Of a DNA stretch of 64,000 nt, positions 20,801 through 29,176 are shown one piece after another. The DNA is from Marinomonas alcarazii (GTDB taxonomy: Bacteria; Pseudomonadota; Gammaproteobacteria; Pseudomonadales; Marinomonadaceae). Location: contig NZ_QKLW01000011.1 of NCBI RefSeq assembly GCF_003208215.1, positions 51,931 through 115,930 of the forward strand, in the 5' to 3' direction. The translations under genes and the position numbers were made by a program. The notes beneath the pieces were generated by a model. The model was not told the DNA's origin, searched no databases, and worked only from the letters and a program-made list of their open reading frames with translations. Within the stretch, counting starts at the first letter, position 1; each line of letters starts with the position of its first letter.

Positions 20801-21342
20801 CCAAGATTGTTGATTTGCAGCCTAAGCGTGGCGATACTCAAGTGATGGCGGGTTTGATCGTAGACTTGCGGATTACCAAGAGTAAAAAAGGTGGTAACAT
20901 CGCCTTCGTCACGTTAGATGACCGTTCAGCCCGTATTGAAGTGACTGTTTTTCCGGATAACTACGAGTCTTTTAAAGATGTTATTGTAAAAGATGAGGTT
21001 GTCGTTGTTGAAGGGGAAATTACTGTTGATGAGTTTAGGGGTGGGCAAAAAGTTATTGCTCGTAATGTCCTCGATATTGCTCAGGCTCGAGTTCGCTATG
21101 TTGAAGCATTGCGTATTACTTGGACGTCTGAGACGGTGACACCAACAGAAATTCAAGCCTTGGCGAATTATATGGAGTCCTATCGCGGTGATGGCTGTGA
21201 TGTGGTTATAGGCTTTGATACACCGCAAGCATGTGGTGATATTCGCTTGGGTTCTGGTTGGAAAGTTCGTCCAGATGACGAATTAATTCACCAACTTCAG
21301 AAACAATACGGTAAACAAAATGTTCAGTTAGTGTATACTTAG
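17866..21342 (+). CDS. dnaE: DNA polymerase III alpha subunit
   Basis: Replicative DNA polymerase catalytic subunit, 1158 residues (E. coli: 1160). The start is a TTG with AAGGA seven bases upstream; the first in-frame ATG comes too late to keep the PHP domain (HLRVHTEFSLVDG at the N-terminus). The polymerase active site has GPGRGSGAGSLVAYAL near residue 365 and PDFDIDFCMDNRD near residue 400. The C-terminal OB-fold is recognisable around residues 980-1060. Confidence 0.97.
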   Translation: MSTSFIHLRVHTEFSLVDGLVKIKGLLGATEFMSMPAVAITDENNLCGFVRFYKGAMEKGIKPICGADVVVDEDEDVDSRYRFTLLATSNKGYKNIIAIISKGYQLGQVEGRPIVQRKWIEEHSEDVIALSGAGFGDIGYLLQKERNELAKKRLAHWMSVFPDRFYVELQRTSRPGEETYIHSVVPLAAELGCPVVATNDVRFLKRENFDAHEARVCIHDGVTIDDPRRKRSYSEEQYFKTPEEMAELFQDLPEALENTVEIAKRCSVDVLLGEYFLPDYPVPEGMTMEEFFSKLSYDGLIERFNFLTKKYGERIEKRRQEYWDRLDFELTIINQMGFPGYFLIVMDFIQWAKDNGIPVGPGRGSGAGSLVAYALKITDLDPLEYDLLFERFLNPERVSMPDFDIDFCMDNRDRVIDYVSRTYGRDAVSQIITFGAMAAKAVVRDVARVLGKPYSLGDKLSKLIPFEIGMTLKKALEEEPALPEFISGDEDAAEVMEMAISLEGVVRNFGKHAGGVVIAPTKLIDFAPLYCEEDGSGLVTQYDKNDVEEAGLVKFDFLGLKTLTVVDWAVKNIDAINELEGKPPLDISLIDLEDKSTYDLLKRAETTAVFQLESRGMKELIKKLLPSRFEDIIALVALYRPGPLGSGMVDDFINRKHGRAELAFPHPDYQHQDLIPVLEPTYGIILYQEQVMQIAQVLAKFSLGGADLLRRAMGKKKAEVMAEQRLIFMEGALKNNIDKDLSGNIFDLMEKFAGYGFNKSHSAAYALVSYQTAWLKNHYPAPFMAAVLSADMQNTDKIVIFIEECRSMELALELPNVNESVYKFTVNPKGAIVYGLGAIKGVGEGPIEAIVEARKDGPFEHIFDFCQRVGKKVNKRVMEALVRSGAFDTIGPNRATLFACIDEALKRAVQDAKNQDAGMMDLFGVAVEENTEDAYKEIGIQHEWPPRQRLDGEKDTLGLYVTGHPIDEYEKEIRRFVRSKIVDLQPKRGDTQVMAGLIVDLRITKSKKGGNIAFVTLDDRSARIEVTVFPDNYESFKDVIVKDEVVVVEGEITVDEFRGGQKVIARNVLDIAQARVRYVEALRITWTSETVTPTEIQALANYMESYRGDGCDVVIGFDTPQACGDIRLGSGWKVRPDDELIHQLQKQYGKQNVQLVYT

Positions 21343-21370
21343 ACTCATTTAATAGTTTTGTAACGGAATG

Positions 21371-21422
21371 TAGCGTCGCGACGCGCTAATAGAGCTATAG
21401 GACAAAAGATTTTATCTTTTTT
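21371..21422. repeat. 12-bp palindrome and AT-rich hairpin between dnaE and accA
   Basis: GCGTCGCGACGC at 21373-21384 is a perfect palindrome. Downstream, AAAAGAT (21404-21410) and ATCTTTT (21414-21420) form a small hairpin ending in T, a weak terminator candidate. The 120-base gap holds no gene. Confidence 0.5.
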
Positions 21423-21462
21423 CTTTGAATTTGATGGCAACCAAACAGTAGTGTAATTAAAC

Positions 21463-22410
21463 ATGAATTTAAATTATCTCCCTTTTGAGCAGCCGATTGC
21501 TGAGCTCGAACAAAAAATCGAAGAGTTACGTTTAGTCGGTAATGACAACGAACTCAATATAAGTGACGAAATTAGTCGCTTAGAAGATAAGAAAGTAGCA
21601 CTTACAAAAAGCCTGTTCAGTAATTTAGGGGCATGGGAAGTTTCTCAGCTTGCGCGTCACCCAAAGCGCCCATATACACTTGATTATATTAAACACGCTT
21701 TTACTGACTTTGAAGAAATGCATGGTGACCGTCATTACGCTGACGACCGTGCTATTGTTGGTGGTATTGCTCGTTTAGATGGCCGTCCTGTGATGGTGAT
21801 TGGTCATCAGAAAGGCCGTGAAGTTAAAGAAAAAGTATTACGTAACTTTGGTATGCCTCGCCCTGAAGGTTACCGTAAAGCATTGCGCCTTATGGAAACG
21901 GCTGAGCGATTCAATATGCCAATCGTTACGCTTATTGATACACCTGGGGCTTATCCTGGTATCGGTGCTGAAGAGCGTGGTCAGAGTGAAGCGATTGCCT
22001 TTAATTTGGCTGTCATGTCTCGTCTAAAAACGCCGATCATTTCTACCGTTATCGGTGAAGGTGGTTCAGGTGGTGCTTTGGCCATTGGTGTATGTGATGA
22101 GCTAATGATGCTGCAATATGGCACTTACTCGGTTATTTCTCCAGAAGGTTGTGCCTCTATTCTATGGAAGAGCGCAGATCGTGCTTCTGATGCGGCAAAA
22201 GCGATGGGCATTACCGCTCCGCGTCTACAAGAGCTAGGTTTTGTTGATACCATTATTCAAGAGCCTTTAGGTGGGGCGCATATTTCTCATGAAGAAATGG
22301 CTCAAAGCTTAAAGAAAAATGTTCTTGCGGCATTGGATCGTATGGAAGCATTGACGACTGAAGAGCTTTTGGCTCGCCGTTACAATCGCCTGATGTCTTA
22401 CGGTTTATAA
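21463..22410 (+). CDS. accA: Acetyl-CoA carboxylase carboxyltransferase subunit alpha
   Basis: With AccD, transfers carboxyl from biotin to acetyl-CoA to make malonyl-CoA. 315 residues (E. coli: 319). The N-terminal helix region is followed by [11 protein letters not shown] near residue 65, [19 protein letters not shown] near residue 85, and the crotonase-like core with [19 protein letters not shown] near residue 155 and [12 protein letters not shown] near residue 195. It sits in the usual place after dnaE. Confidence 0.98.
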   Translation: MNLNYLPFEQPIAELEQKIEELRLVGNDNELNISDEISRLEDKKVALTKSLFSNLGAWEVSQLARHPKRPYTLDYIKHAFTDFEEMHGDRHYADDRAIVGGIARLDGRPVMVIGHQKGREVKEKVLRNFGMPRPEGYRKALRLMETAERFNMPIVTLIDTPGAYPGIGAEERGQSEAIAFNLAVMSRLKTPIISTVIGEGGSGGALAIGVCDELMMLQYGTYSVISPEGCASILWKSADRASDAAKAMGITAPRLQELGFVDTIIQEPLGGAHISHEEMAQSLKKNVLAALDRMEALTTEELLARRYNRLMSYGL

Positions 22411-22425
22411 GTTTTTGTTTCTCTC

Positions 22426-22456
22426 AAAAGCCTCCTATATTTAGGGGGCTTTTTTG
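22426..22456 (+). terminator. Intrinsic terminator after accA
   Basis: AAAAGCCTCC (22426-22435) and GGGGGCTTTTTT (22444-22455) form a stem with one G-U pair and an eight-base loop. Confidence 0.9.
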
Positions 22457-22491
22457 TTTCTTGTGTGTAAGGTGTTTTGCTTTTGGGCTTT

Positions 22492-23805
22492 ATGATGAAA
22501 CGTTCAACCTCTGCATCCTTGGCTTCCTTATCTCGGCTCGAATTTAATACCGAGTGGCTTGATTCTGTCTTTTCGGGGCAGGCGAGAGTATGGGTTGGTT
22601 TTAGCGGTGGCGTCGATTCACATGTGTTGCTTCATGCTTTGGTTAGTCAGATTTCAGAAGAGCGAAAACAGCAACTTGTGGTGCTTCATGTTCATCATGG
22701 GTTGAGTATGAATGCCGATGCGTGGTTGAAGCATTGTGAGTCTATTTGCAGCAATTTAAATGTCGCTTTTATCGCTGAAAAAGTTCAATTAGAGGCGCAA
22801 GCTTCCCTCGAAGATGCCGCTCGCAATGCGCGTTATCAAGCCTTTCAAAAAGTCATGTCTGACCAAGACGTCATTTTACTTGCTCATCATGCTGGGGATC
22901 AGGTGGAGACTCTGTTGTTTCGTTTGTTGCGCGGAACTGGAGGAAAGGGGTTAGCGGGCATTCCGCAAGAAAGAGTAATTGGACGTGGCGGGGCTCGCTT
23001 AATTCGGCCTTTTTTGAAAGTGTCGAAAGAGCATATTGAAGCCTATGCAGATCAACATAAATTGGTTCATATTAATGATGAATCGAACGAAGATGAGCGG
23101 TTTACACGTAACTTTCTTCGTAAAAGCGTTGTGCCCATTTTGCAAACGCGTTTCCCAAAAATGGAACAGAATATTGCGTCGAGCGCTGAACGAATTGCCA
23201 CGGATTACGCGATGCTCTCTCAATTTGCCCAGCAACAGTTGGCGACTTGGAGTAATGAATTTGGTGGTCTTGATTTATCATGTATTGCTGATAAACCTCT
23301 TCAAGAAAGGTTGTTTTGGTGGCGATATTTTTTACAGGGTAATGGTGTTTCATTATCGCAATCCCAGCTAGAAAGTGTAGAAGCCATGTTTTCTGGTGCA
23401 GAGGATAAGCAGCCAGAGTTTGAGTTTCCTCTAGGGCGGATAAAGCGTCATCAGAATGCTGTGTACGTACTGCCCTTGGATCAAGAAATCAAACTATCAG
23501 CACTGCATTCAGGTGAACGCTTTGAGCGCTCTTTTGACAGCGTTTGTGTTACCGGAAGTGATTCGTGCGTCCTGAAAGCACGACCACAAGGCGCAAGTTT
23601 GCTCATGCCCAATGGCACAACTCGTAAACTAAAGAAATGGTTTAATGATTGCGCTATTCCTAGCTGGTGGAGAGAGCACCTTCCTTATGTGTATGACGGA
23701 GATACATTGGTCGCCATTGGGGATTTATGGCTGCACCCCGATTATTCTTATTTGAAAATTAGCTGGCGTTTAGATCTAAGCCTTCCTTTTCCTAAAAACA
23801 CTTAA
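22492..23805 (+). CDS. tilS: tRNA(Ile)-lysidine synthase
   Basis: Modifies the wobble cytidine of the CAU-anticodon isoleucine tRNA to lysidine, essential for reading AUA. The N-terminal PP-loop motif GFSGGVDSHVLLH lies about 40 residues in. HVHHGLS and LAHHAGDQVETLLFRLLRG follow; the C-terminal substrate-binding domain is present. The start is uncertain: TTG 22477 (AAGG four bases upstream), ATG 22492 and ATG 22495 are all in frame. About 437 residues. Confidence 0.95.
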   Translation: MMKRSTSASLASLSRLEFNTEWLDSVFSGQARVWVGFSGGVDSHVLLHALVSQISEERKQQLVVLHVHHGLSMNADAWLKHCESICSNLNVAFIAEKVQLEAQASLEDAARNARYQAFQKVMSDQDVILLAHHAGDQVETLLFRLLRGTGGKGLAGIPQERVIGRGGARLIRPFLKVSKEHIEAYADQHKLVHINDESNEDERFTRNFLRKSVVPILQTRFPKMEQNIASSAERIATDYAMLSQFAQQQLATWSNEFGGLDLSCIADKPLQERLFWWRYFLQGNGVSLSQSQLESVEAMFSGAEDKQPEFEFPLGRIKRHQNAVYVLPLDQEIKLSALHSGERFERSFDSVCVTGSDSCVLKARPQGASLLMPNGTTRKLKKWFNDCAIPSWWREHLPYVYDGDTLVAIGDLWLHPDYSYLKISWRLDLSLPFPKNT

Positions 23806-23957
23806 AAAACTGGCTGTCGAAATCGTTGTGCCTTTATTTGGCTGTTAGCTGCACAATTCTTTGGTGTTATCCCGATATAATTCTATGCTTAGAACATGCT
23901 CGGATTTTCGATAATGTCATCACATTGTCTAACATATTAACGTGACAGGATTTTTTA

Positions 23958-24161
23958 ATGCTTCAAGTTGCTGTTCTTGGTGGGTTGGAATTTAGCCCAC
24001 TGGTTGTGTACTTTCCTATCGCTTTCTTATTAGCGGCACTCACACGCTTTGTTCTTCATCGTTTAGATTGGTATGACCTTATTTGGAAAGTCGCTTGGTT
24101 CGAGGTGTCTTTGTTTGTGTGCTATTTGGCTCTTACTGTTTATGTTCTAGGTGGAAGATGA
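23958..24161 (+). CDS. DUF1656 small inner-membrane protein (AaeX-like)
   Basis: 67 residues with two hydrophobic segments (about residues 13-33 and 45-64). In many bacteria a DUF1656 protein precedes a HlyD-type fusion protein and a FUSC pump, as here. E. coli AaeX is the nearest named example, and its own role is unclear. AGGA lies seven bases before the ATG. The preceding 150-base gap has a TATAAT at 23876-23881 that could serve as promoter, but no good -35 was seen. Confidence 0.85.
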   Translation: MLQVAVLGGLEFSPLVVYFPIAFLLAALTRFVLHRLDWYDLIWKVAWFEVSLFVCYLALTVYVLGGR

Positions 24162-24165
24162 ATCA

Positions 24166-25026
24166 ATGACAAAATATCTACGAATTTTTATCACTTTATT
24201 GGTTATTCTGGCCGCTCTGTTTGCGGGAAATTGGGTGTGGAATGATTATATGCATTCACCGTGGACACGAGATGGACGTATCCGCGCCGAAATTATAACG
24301 GTTGCGCCTGATGTCTCTGGCTGGGTAACAGACTTAAAAATCTCTGATGACCAAGTCGTCAAAGAAGGTGACTTACTTTTTAGTGTAGATCGGCAACGCT
24401 ATCAAGCTGCACTTAATCAAAGCAAAGCCCGAACTGAGAATGCTCGATATACTTGGGAGCTGGAGAAGCATAAAAATGAGCGACGAACCGCGCTTCGAAG
24501 ACAAGAGGCGATTAGTGCAGAAGATTTAGAGTCGTCACGCATCAGTACTGAAATCGCCAAAGCCAATTATGATTTAGCTGTTGCGGAGCAAGAAACTGCG
24601 CAGCTTAATCTGGATCGCACTCATGTCTATGCTCCGGCATCAGGGCATATTATTAATCTCAATTTGCGTAAAGGGAATTATGTTGGGCAGGGGGCGTCTG
24701 TTTTTGCCATAGTCCAGTCTGATTCGTTTTATGTCACAGGTTATTTTGAGGAGACTAAAATCCCCCTCATTCATTTAAATCAGCAAGCCAAAATCACTTT
24801 GCTAAGTGGTGGTAAGCCATTGACAGGTCATGTGGTGAGTATTGGTAAGGCCATAGCGAATAGCAACACCCAGAGCAACGGTCAGCTTTTACCGCAGGTT
24901 CAGCAAACGTTTAACTGGGTGCGTTTGTCGCAGCGTATTCCAGTGGATATTAAGCTTGATTCATTACCAGAGGGCACTCAACTTAGTGCGGGGATGACGG
25001 CGACGATTCATTTGGCCAAACAGTAG
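24166..25026 (+). CDS. HlyD-family periplasmic adaptor of an AaeA-type efflux system
   Basis: Membrane fusion protein linking the inner-membrane pump to an outer-membrane channel. It has one N-terminal membrane helix (residues 5-25), then the typical SPWTRDGRIRAEIITVAPDV segment, a biotinyl-lipoyl-like domain around VSDLVV-type repeats, a coiled coil at about residues 80-150, and beta-barrel domains. The frame is open from a GTG at 24151, but the ATG at 24166 is the natural start, with GGTGGA upstream. 286 residues. Likely exports aromatic acids, by analogy with AaeAB. Confidence 0.88.
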   Translation: MTKYLRIFITLLVILAALFAGNWVWNDYMHSPWTRDGRIRAEIITVAPDVSGWVTDLKISDDQVVKEGDLLFSVDRQRYQAALNQSKARTENARYTWELEKHKNERRTALRRQEAISAEDLESSRISTEIAKANYDLAVAEQETAQLNLDRTHVYAPASGHIINLNLRKGNYVGQGASVFAIVQSDSFYVTGYFEETKIPLIHLNQQAKITLLSGGKPLTGHVVSIGKAIANSNTQSNGQLLPQVQQTFNWVRLSQRIPVDIKLDSLPEGTQLSAGMTATIHLAKQ

Positions 25027-25036
25027 GGAGACCGCT

Positions 25037-27082
25037 TTGGAGATCGTGCTTCGCAATCTGTTTTTACCTGAAAAGCAGGCGGTTATTTTTGCGCTGAAAG
25101 GCATCATTGCCATGGCAATGGCGCTGACTCTTTCCTTATCGTTAAATCTTGATCGTCCATACTGGGCTTTGGTCTCTGCTGTTTTTTTGCAAATGCGGCC
25201 TGAGAGTGGTTTGGTCATTGAAAAGGCGGTATGCCAAATTATAGGAACGATTATTGGTGGTCTATTTGGCATTGTCTTATTAACGTATTTAATGGCTTAC
25301 CCTTTTTTGGCTTTAGGTGTGCTGGCGTTATGGTTAGGGTTGAATTCCGCGTTATCCGCTATGGTGCGACAAGCTAACTTTGTCTATGCGTTTGCAATGG
25401 CGGCAGTGACGTCGGAGATTATTGTGTTAATGGTGATGGCTAGCCCATCCACCGCAGACAGTAAAGCGGTGTTTGATATTGCTCAAGCGAGGGTGAGTGA
25501 AATCATTATTGGCTCTATTTGCGCAGGGGTAGTCAGCCATATGTTTTGGCCTGTGAAAGTAAAAGATAGCCTGCAACGACAAGCAAGATCTGTCATTAAC
25601 CAGACGCTACAATACCTCGTGACGGAACTCGATAAGTCTGGCACTCACGAAAATCGCCATAAGCAAATTGATGGCATTATGGCGACGCTAGGAATGGTTA
25701 GCGAAGATTCCAGTGCAGTGAGTTACGAGGGGCCAAAAGGACCCGGTCACACACGAGCTGCGAATCAATTGGCTCAAAAAGTTTTGTCTTTGTTGGCCTT
25801 GGTGCAAATCTTTGGGCGCTTACAGCGTCGTCATGCCGAGTTGATGACGCCCGCTGTGACTCAACTTCTCGATCAGTTGCGGGACACATTTGGACGAATT
25901 GCAGAATCGGAAGATTTTGATTATTGCCTAGAGCAAGTCAAAATATTACGTAGTGATCTTGCTGATTACCGTGCAAATAATGACTCAGATGCTCCCTTTG
26001 AATCCCATATGTTAAATGTCGGTGCAGAAGTCACCTCGGAGTTAACTGTTTTGCTGAGAGCGTTTCGCGCACTAGAAAAGCGTGATAGCACCTTGTTGAA
26101 TGCGCCTAGCATGCTGTCCTATCGTGATCCATTAGCGGGAATGGTCATTGGTGTTCGCACTATGGTTGTGTTTTTGATTGGAGCGTGTATCTGGGTTGGT
26201 ACTGGCTCTTCAGCTGCACTGATGATTATGATTTTGCCGGTTATTTTTTCTATCATGCTGGCTAGATTGCCTTTGATGATTCTAAAAGTGGTTTTGAAAC
26301 GGCTGCTGATTGGTGTCGTCGTGGCATTGCTGGTTGCTATTTTCTTTGCGCTTAATTTATTGGCTCAGAGCTCTGGTCAATTAGAGCTTTTGTTGCTTGT
26401 GCTAGCAGTGCCATATTTTATTGGTTTGTTGTTGCTCTTTGATCGTCAGACTCTGCCATATGGTTTGGGTTTTTGTATTCCTTTTTCTATTCTGGTCAGC
26501 CCAAGTCGAGATATGAGTCGGGCCTTCTCTATCGATTTTACAATAAGCTCTGCGATGGCTATTTTTGCTGGAGTGAGTATTTTATTTTGGGTATTCCACT
26601 TAATTACGGGGCCAAGTGTTCAGTTGCTGGTTCACCGTATATTTAAGACAACGTATCAGGATCTATTGGAGGTGAACCAGCATGCAGCACCTGCTGCTTG
26701 GTATAATCGCCGAATGGCTGATAGATTGTTGCGGTTAACCAATTATGATCAGGGTTCTAAAACGCGGGCGATTACTGATTTGGCACTGACTGCTTTGAAT
26801 CTTGGGCATGTGTCTATCCGCTTACGCTCCATTTGTGAAAAGTTGGCGGGTAAGGAATTGCAATCATTGGAAAAATGGCAGACAGCCTTGGCTGACGCAT
26901 TTCTATTAGCAAGCAAAGGTCACTGTAATAATGGTTTTGAAAAAGCCAGTCAGTCTTTATATGACGAGTTGCTTGCTTTGGGAGGTCATTCTAGTCAAGT
27001 TGAAGCGATTCAAGGTATGTTCTTACGCATTAATTTGACCTTTGAGCGCAGTGCAGAAGCCATTGCTATGCAGAAATCTTAG
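25037..27082 (+). CDS. FUSC-family inner-membrane efflux pump (AaeB-like)
   Basis: 681 residues with two clusters of membrane segments (about residues 15-170 and 360-510), each followed by a cytoplasmic region, as in the aromatic acid exporter AaeB and fusaric-acid resistance proteins. Motif DRPYWALVSAVFLQMRPE near residue 35 is typical. The start is TTG with AGGGAG six bases upstream; a GTG three codons later is the alternative. Substrate not known; the nearby vanillate demethylase genes make aromatic acids a reasonable guess. Confidence 0.85.
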   Translation: MEIVLRNLFLPEKQAVIFALKGIIAMAMALTLSLSLNLDRPYWALVSAVFLQMRPESGLVIEKAVCQIIGTIIGGLFGIVLLTYLMAYPFLALGVLALWLGLNSALSAMVRQANFVYAFAMAAVTSEIIVLMVMASPSTADSKAVFDIAQARVSEIIIGSICAGVVSHMFWPVKVKDSLQRQARSVINQTLQYLVTELDKSGTHENRHKQIDGIMATLGMVSEDSSAVSYEGPKGPGHTRAANQLAQKVLSLLALVQIFGRLQRRHAELMTPAVTQLLDQLRDTFGRIAESEDFDYCLEQVKILRSDLADYRANNDSDAPFESHMLNVGAEVTSELTVLLRAFRALEKRDSTLLNAPSMLSYRDPLAGMVIGVRTMVVFLIGACIWVGTGSSAALMIMILPVIFSIMLARLPLMILKVVLKRLLIGVVVALLVAIFFALNLLAQSSGQLELLLLVLAVPYFIGLLLLFDRQTLPYGLGFCIPFSILVSPSRDMSRAFSIDFTISSAMAIFAGVSILFWVFHLITGPSVQLLVHRIFKTTYQDLLEVNQHAAPAAWYNRRMADRLLRLTNYDQGSKTRAITDLALTALNLGHVSIRLRSICEKLAGKELQSLEKWQTALADAFLLASKGHCNNGFEKASQSLYDELLALGGHSSQVEAIQGMFLRINLTFERSAEAIAMQKS

Positions 27083-27092
27083 GAAAGGAAGG

Positions 27093-27770
27093 CTATATTT
27101 TTAATAGCCAGTCTGCCTGATTTTTGTAGGTGGCAACGAGTTTGGCGTTTAAGCCATCACTTTGGTTGATTCTATTCATTGCTTGCTCATGGCTAAATCC
27201 CCAAGCCTGCATGTGGCGTTTTGCCAAACGCTCGATCGCTACATTAACGGGGATGTCTAGAAACCAATGCTCGTTGAATAAGGCTTTTGATTCTTCCCAG
27301 CCGTCTTGCTGGTGGAGCAAATAAAGCCCTTCAATTAATATGACTTTTGTTTCTTTTTTGATCGATACATCGTCGGTAATTGGGTCGCCAAGGGCATGGT
27401 CAAAGCTTGGCCATAATATGTCCTCTTGTTGGTAGCCATGTTTGATCTTCTTCACTTGTTTTATAAAGGCTGAGCTATCGAAAGTCCAAGGGGCTCCGCG
27501 TCTAGCAAAAGCGTCTTCAGCATTGGGGAGGCTGTGAAGTTGGGCTTTCGATAAATGAAACCCATCCATTGAGAGGCAAACTACCTGAGCGTTTTGCTGC
27601 TTACTAAAGTGATCGAGTAAATAGTTTGCTAGGGTGCTTTTTCCTGACCCCGGTCCGCCAGTTAAACCTATCAAACTACGGTTTGGCTGCTTAATGTAAG
27701 ACTCTATTTTGCTAAGGGCGACTTGGACATTGGTCGAATTGGTATAACTGTCGTAAATATCAATGGCCAT
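27093..27770 (-). CDS. P-loop kinase, uridine kinase/phosphoribulokinase-like (YggC/FrcK type)
   Basis: 225 residues. Walker A GLTGGPGSGKST at about residues 35-46, SMDGFHLSKAQL near residue 67, and the RRGAPWTFD motif near residue 90 are characteristic of the PanK/uridine-kinase-like group that includes E. coli YggC. The natural substrate of this group is not firmly known; small sugars or nucleosides are suggested. It converges on the FUSC gene with a 10-base gap and no terminator visible. It starts 125 bases from the divergent DUF6482 gene. Confidence 0.8.
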   Translation of the reverse strand: MAIDIYDSYTNSTNVQVALSKIESYIKQPNRSLIGLTGGPGSGKSTLANYLLDHFSKQQNAQVVCLSMDGFHLSKAQLHSLPNAEDAFARRGAPWTFDSSAFIKQVKKIKHGYQQEDILWPSFDHALGDPITDDVSIKKETKVILIEGLYLLHQQDGWEESKALFNEHWFLDIPVNVAIERLAKRHMQAWGFSHEQAMNRINQSDGLNAKLVATYKNQADWLLKI

Positions 27771-27895
27771 GGTTTCTCCTATTTTATTCTTGTACTAGGT
27801 CGTTAATGCGAGCTTATGAAGGCAATTCACCACTTAATGTGAACTGATAATGCAATGAGGTACGTACTTAAGTAAAGCCATAAAGGAATACTGTT

Positions 27896-28201
27896 ATGTT
27901 GTTAAAAGAGCTTAAGAAGATTTTTCATTTTGATAAAGTCAAACTGCATTCTTTAGAGTCAAACCTATACCAGTTATCGGTGGTGATCGATGGAGAGGAG
28001 CAATATATTGAAACAGATGAAGGACGCTTCATAACCAGCCATAATAAGCTAGATCTGCAGGCCTTGTTTAAAGGTAAATCGGTTGGGGCTATGGTGCTTT
28101 GTCATCGTAGTGCTTATGACGAAATGATAGGTCAGCCGATCGGAGTTGGAAATGTGTTAGAGGTGCCAATAGGGAATACAGAATTCGCTCAGTCTACCTA
28201 A
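27896..28201 (+). CDS. DUF6482-type small protein, function unknown
   Basis: 101 residues, soluble, no signal peptide or membrane segment. The pattern of a SLESNLYQLSV block at residues 20-30 and HRSAYDEMIG at about residues 70-80 matches my recollection of the DUF6482 family, found in marine gammaproteobacteria. AAGGA precedes the ATG. It is divergent from the kinase gene and convergent with vanR. No function can be assigned. Confidence 0.7.
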   Translation: MLLKELKKIFHFDKVKLHSLESNLYQLSVVIDGEEQYIETDEGRFITSHNKLDLQALFKGKSVGAMVLCHRSAYDEMIGQPIGVGNVLEVPIGNTEFAQST

Positions 28202-28224
28202 TGGGGGAGTGAGGCATGTTGAGC

Positions 28225-28950
28225 TTACAGTGCTGAGTTCACGTTGTTTAACACTTGCATCTTTTCACCTTTTTCTTCCATCTGGGAGAATGTTTTGGCA
28301 TAGCCATGAGTGGCATTCGCATGTTCACGCATAATGGCTTCTGCGCGGCTTGCTTGGCCATTCGTGATGGCGTCGAAGACGGCGTGGTGTTGCATATGGG
28401 CAAAGTTAAAGCGTCGATATTCCTGTACTAGGTTGTTTTGGTCAAACGCCAATGCGCTAACGGAAGCAAAAGGCAGGTGCTCGTTGCGACTTAGTGCCTC
28501 GGCTATGGCGGGGTTTAAACTGGCCTCAATAATAATCTGATGAAAGCGCTGATTCATATCATGATATAGAGCAAGGTCTTGTTCATCTATGCTGCCTTTT
28601 ACGAATAGCTCGTCGCCTTGCTTTAATAATGTTAATAGCTCACTTTTTTGTGCTTGGGATAGCGTATTTTCAGCCGCTTGTCTTGCGGCTAAACCTTCCA
28701 GAACTCCACGTACTTCTATAGAACCGCTGATTTCTGCTTGTGTCACTTGGCGGACGATATAGCCCCGCCCAGATAATTTGGTCAGTAGCCCTTCTTGCTC
28801 TAACGTTCTGAAGGCAATGCGCACAGGCGTTCGTGAAACGCCAAGTTGCTCTGCGGTGGGGATTTCAGCAAGACGTTGACCCGAAGCCAATTCGCCAGAC
28901 AAAATCATTTGTCGTAATCGGCCAATTACTTGTTGTCCGGGTTTGTTCAT
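28225..28950 (-). CDS. vanR: GntR-family (FCD subfamily) repressor VanR
   Basis: Transcriptional repressor of the vanillate demethylase operon. N-terminal winged helix with RLAEIPTAEQLGVSRTPVR at about residues 26-44, then an all-helical FCD ligand domain. The frame extends upstream to 29016, but the ATG at 28950 has GAGG eight bases before it and gives 241 residues, normal for the family. It is divergent from vanAB and the shared gap carries three palindromes identical or close to the known VanR operator. Vanillate is the expected inducer. Confidence 0.85.
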   Translation of the reverse strand: MNKPGQQVIGRLRQMILSGELASGQRLAEIPTAEQLGVSRTPVRIAFRTLEQEGLLTKLSGRGYIVRQVTQAEISGSIEVRGVLEGLAARQAAENTLSQAQKSELLTLLKQGDELFVKGSIDEQDLALYHDMNQRFHQIIIEASLNPAIAEALSRNEHLPFASVSALAFDQNNLVQEYRRFNFAHMQHHAVFDAITNGQASRAEAIMREHANATHGYAKTFSQMEEKGEKMQVLNNVNSAL

Positions 28951-29015
28951 GGTTCTTGCCTCAGTGTCTTTCATAGAAAAATAATCATAACGTAAATATG
29001 AATAAAAAAGTAACA

Positions 29016-29027
29016 ATTGGATCCAAT
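29016..29027. promoter_or_regulatory. VanR operator 1 (ATTGGATCCAAT)
   Basis: A perfect 12-bp palindrome, 66 bases upstream of the vanR start codon, placed to control vanR itself. The same sequence is the VanR operator known from Caulobacter (recalled, not searched). Confidence 0.8.
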
Positions 29028-29084
29028 AAAGAAACGTTTATTTATCAACTGTTTAGCTTTTTAACTATTATTCATTATGGTTTT

Positions 29085-29096
29085 AATGGATCCAAT
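29085..29096. promoter_or_regulatory. VanR operator 2 (AATGGATCCAAT, one mismatch)
   Basis: Differs from the perfect palindrome by one base. It lies upstream of the probable vanA -35, between the two perfect sites, with centres 69 and 52 bases from its neighbours. Confidence 0.7.
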
Positions 29097-29111
29097 TAAT
29101 GCATAACTGTA

Positions 29112-29148
29112 TTGTTTTTTGATTTTCCTTGGCTATATTGGATCCAAT
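29112..29148 (+). promoter_or_regulatory. vanAB promoter overlapped by VanR operator 3
   Basis: A -35-like TTGTTT (29112-29117) and a -10 TATATT (29134-29139) are 16 bases apart. The perfect palindrome ATTGGATCCAAT at 29137-29148 covers the end of the -10 and the start site, an ideal place for a repressor. Confidence 0.7.
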
Positions 29149-29176
29149 AAATAAGAATAAAAGCAGGAGTGTCCCA

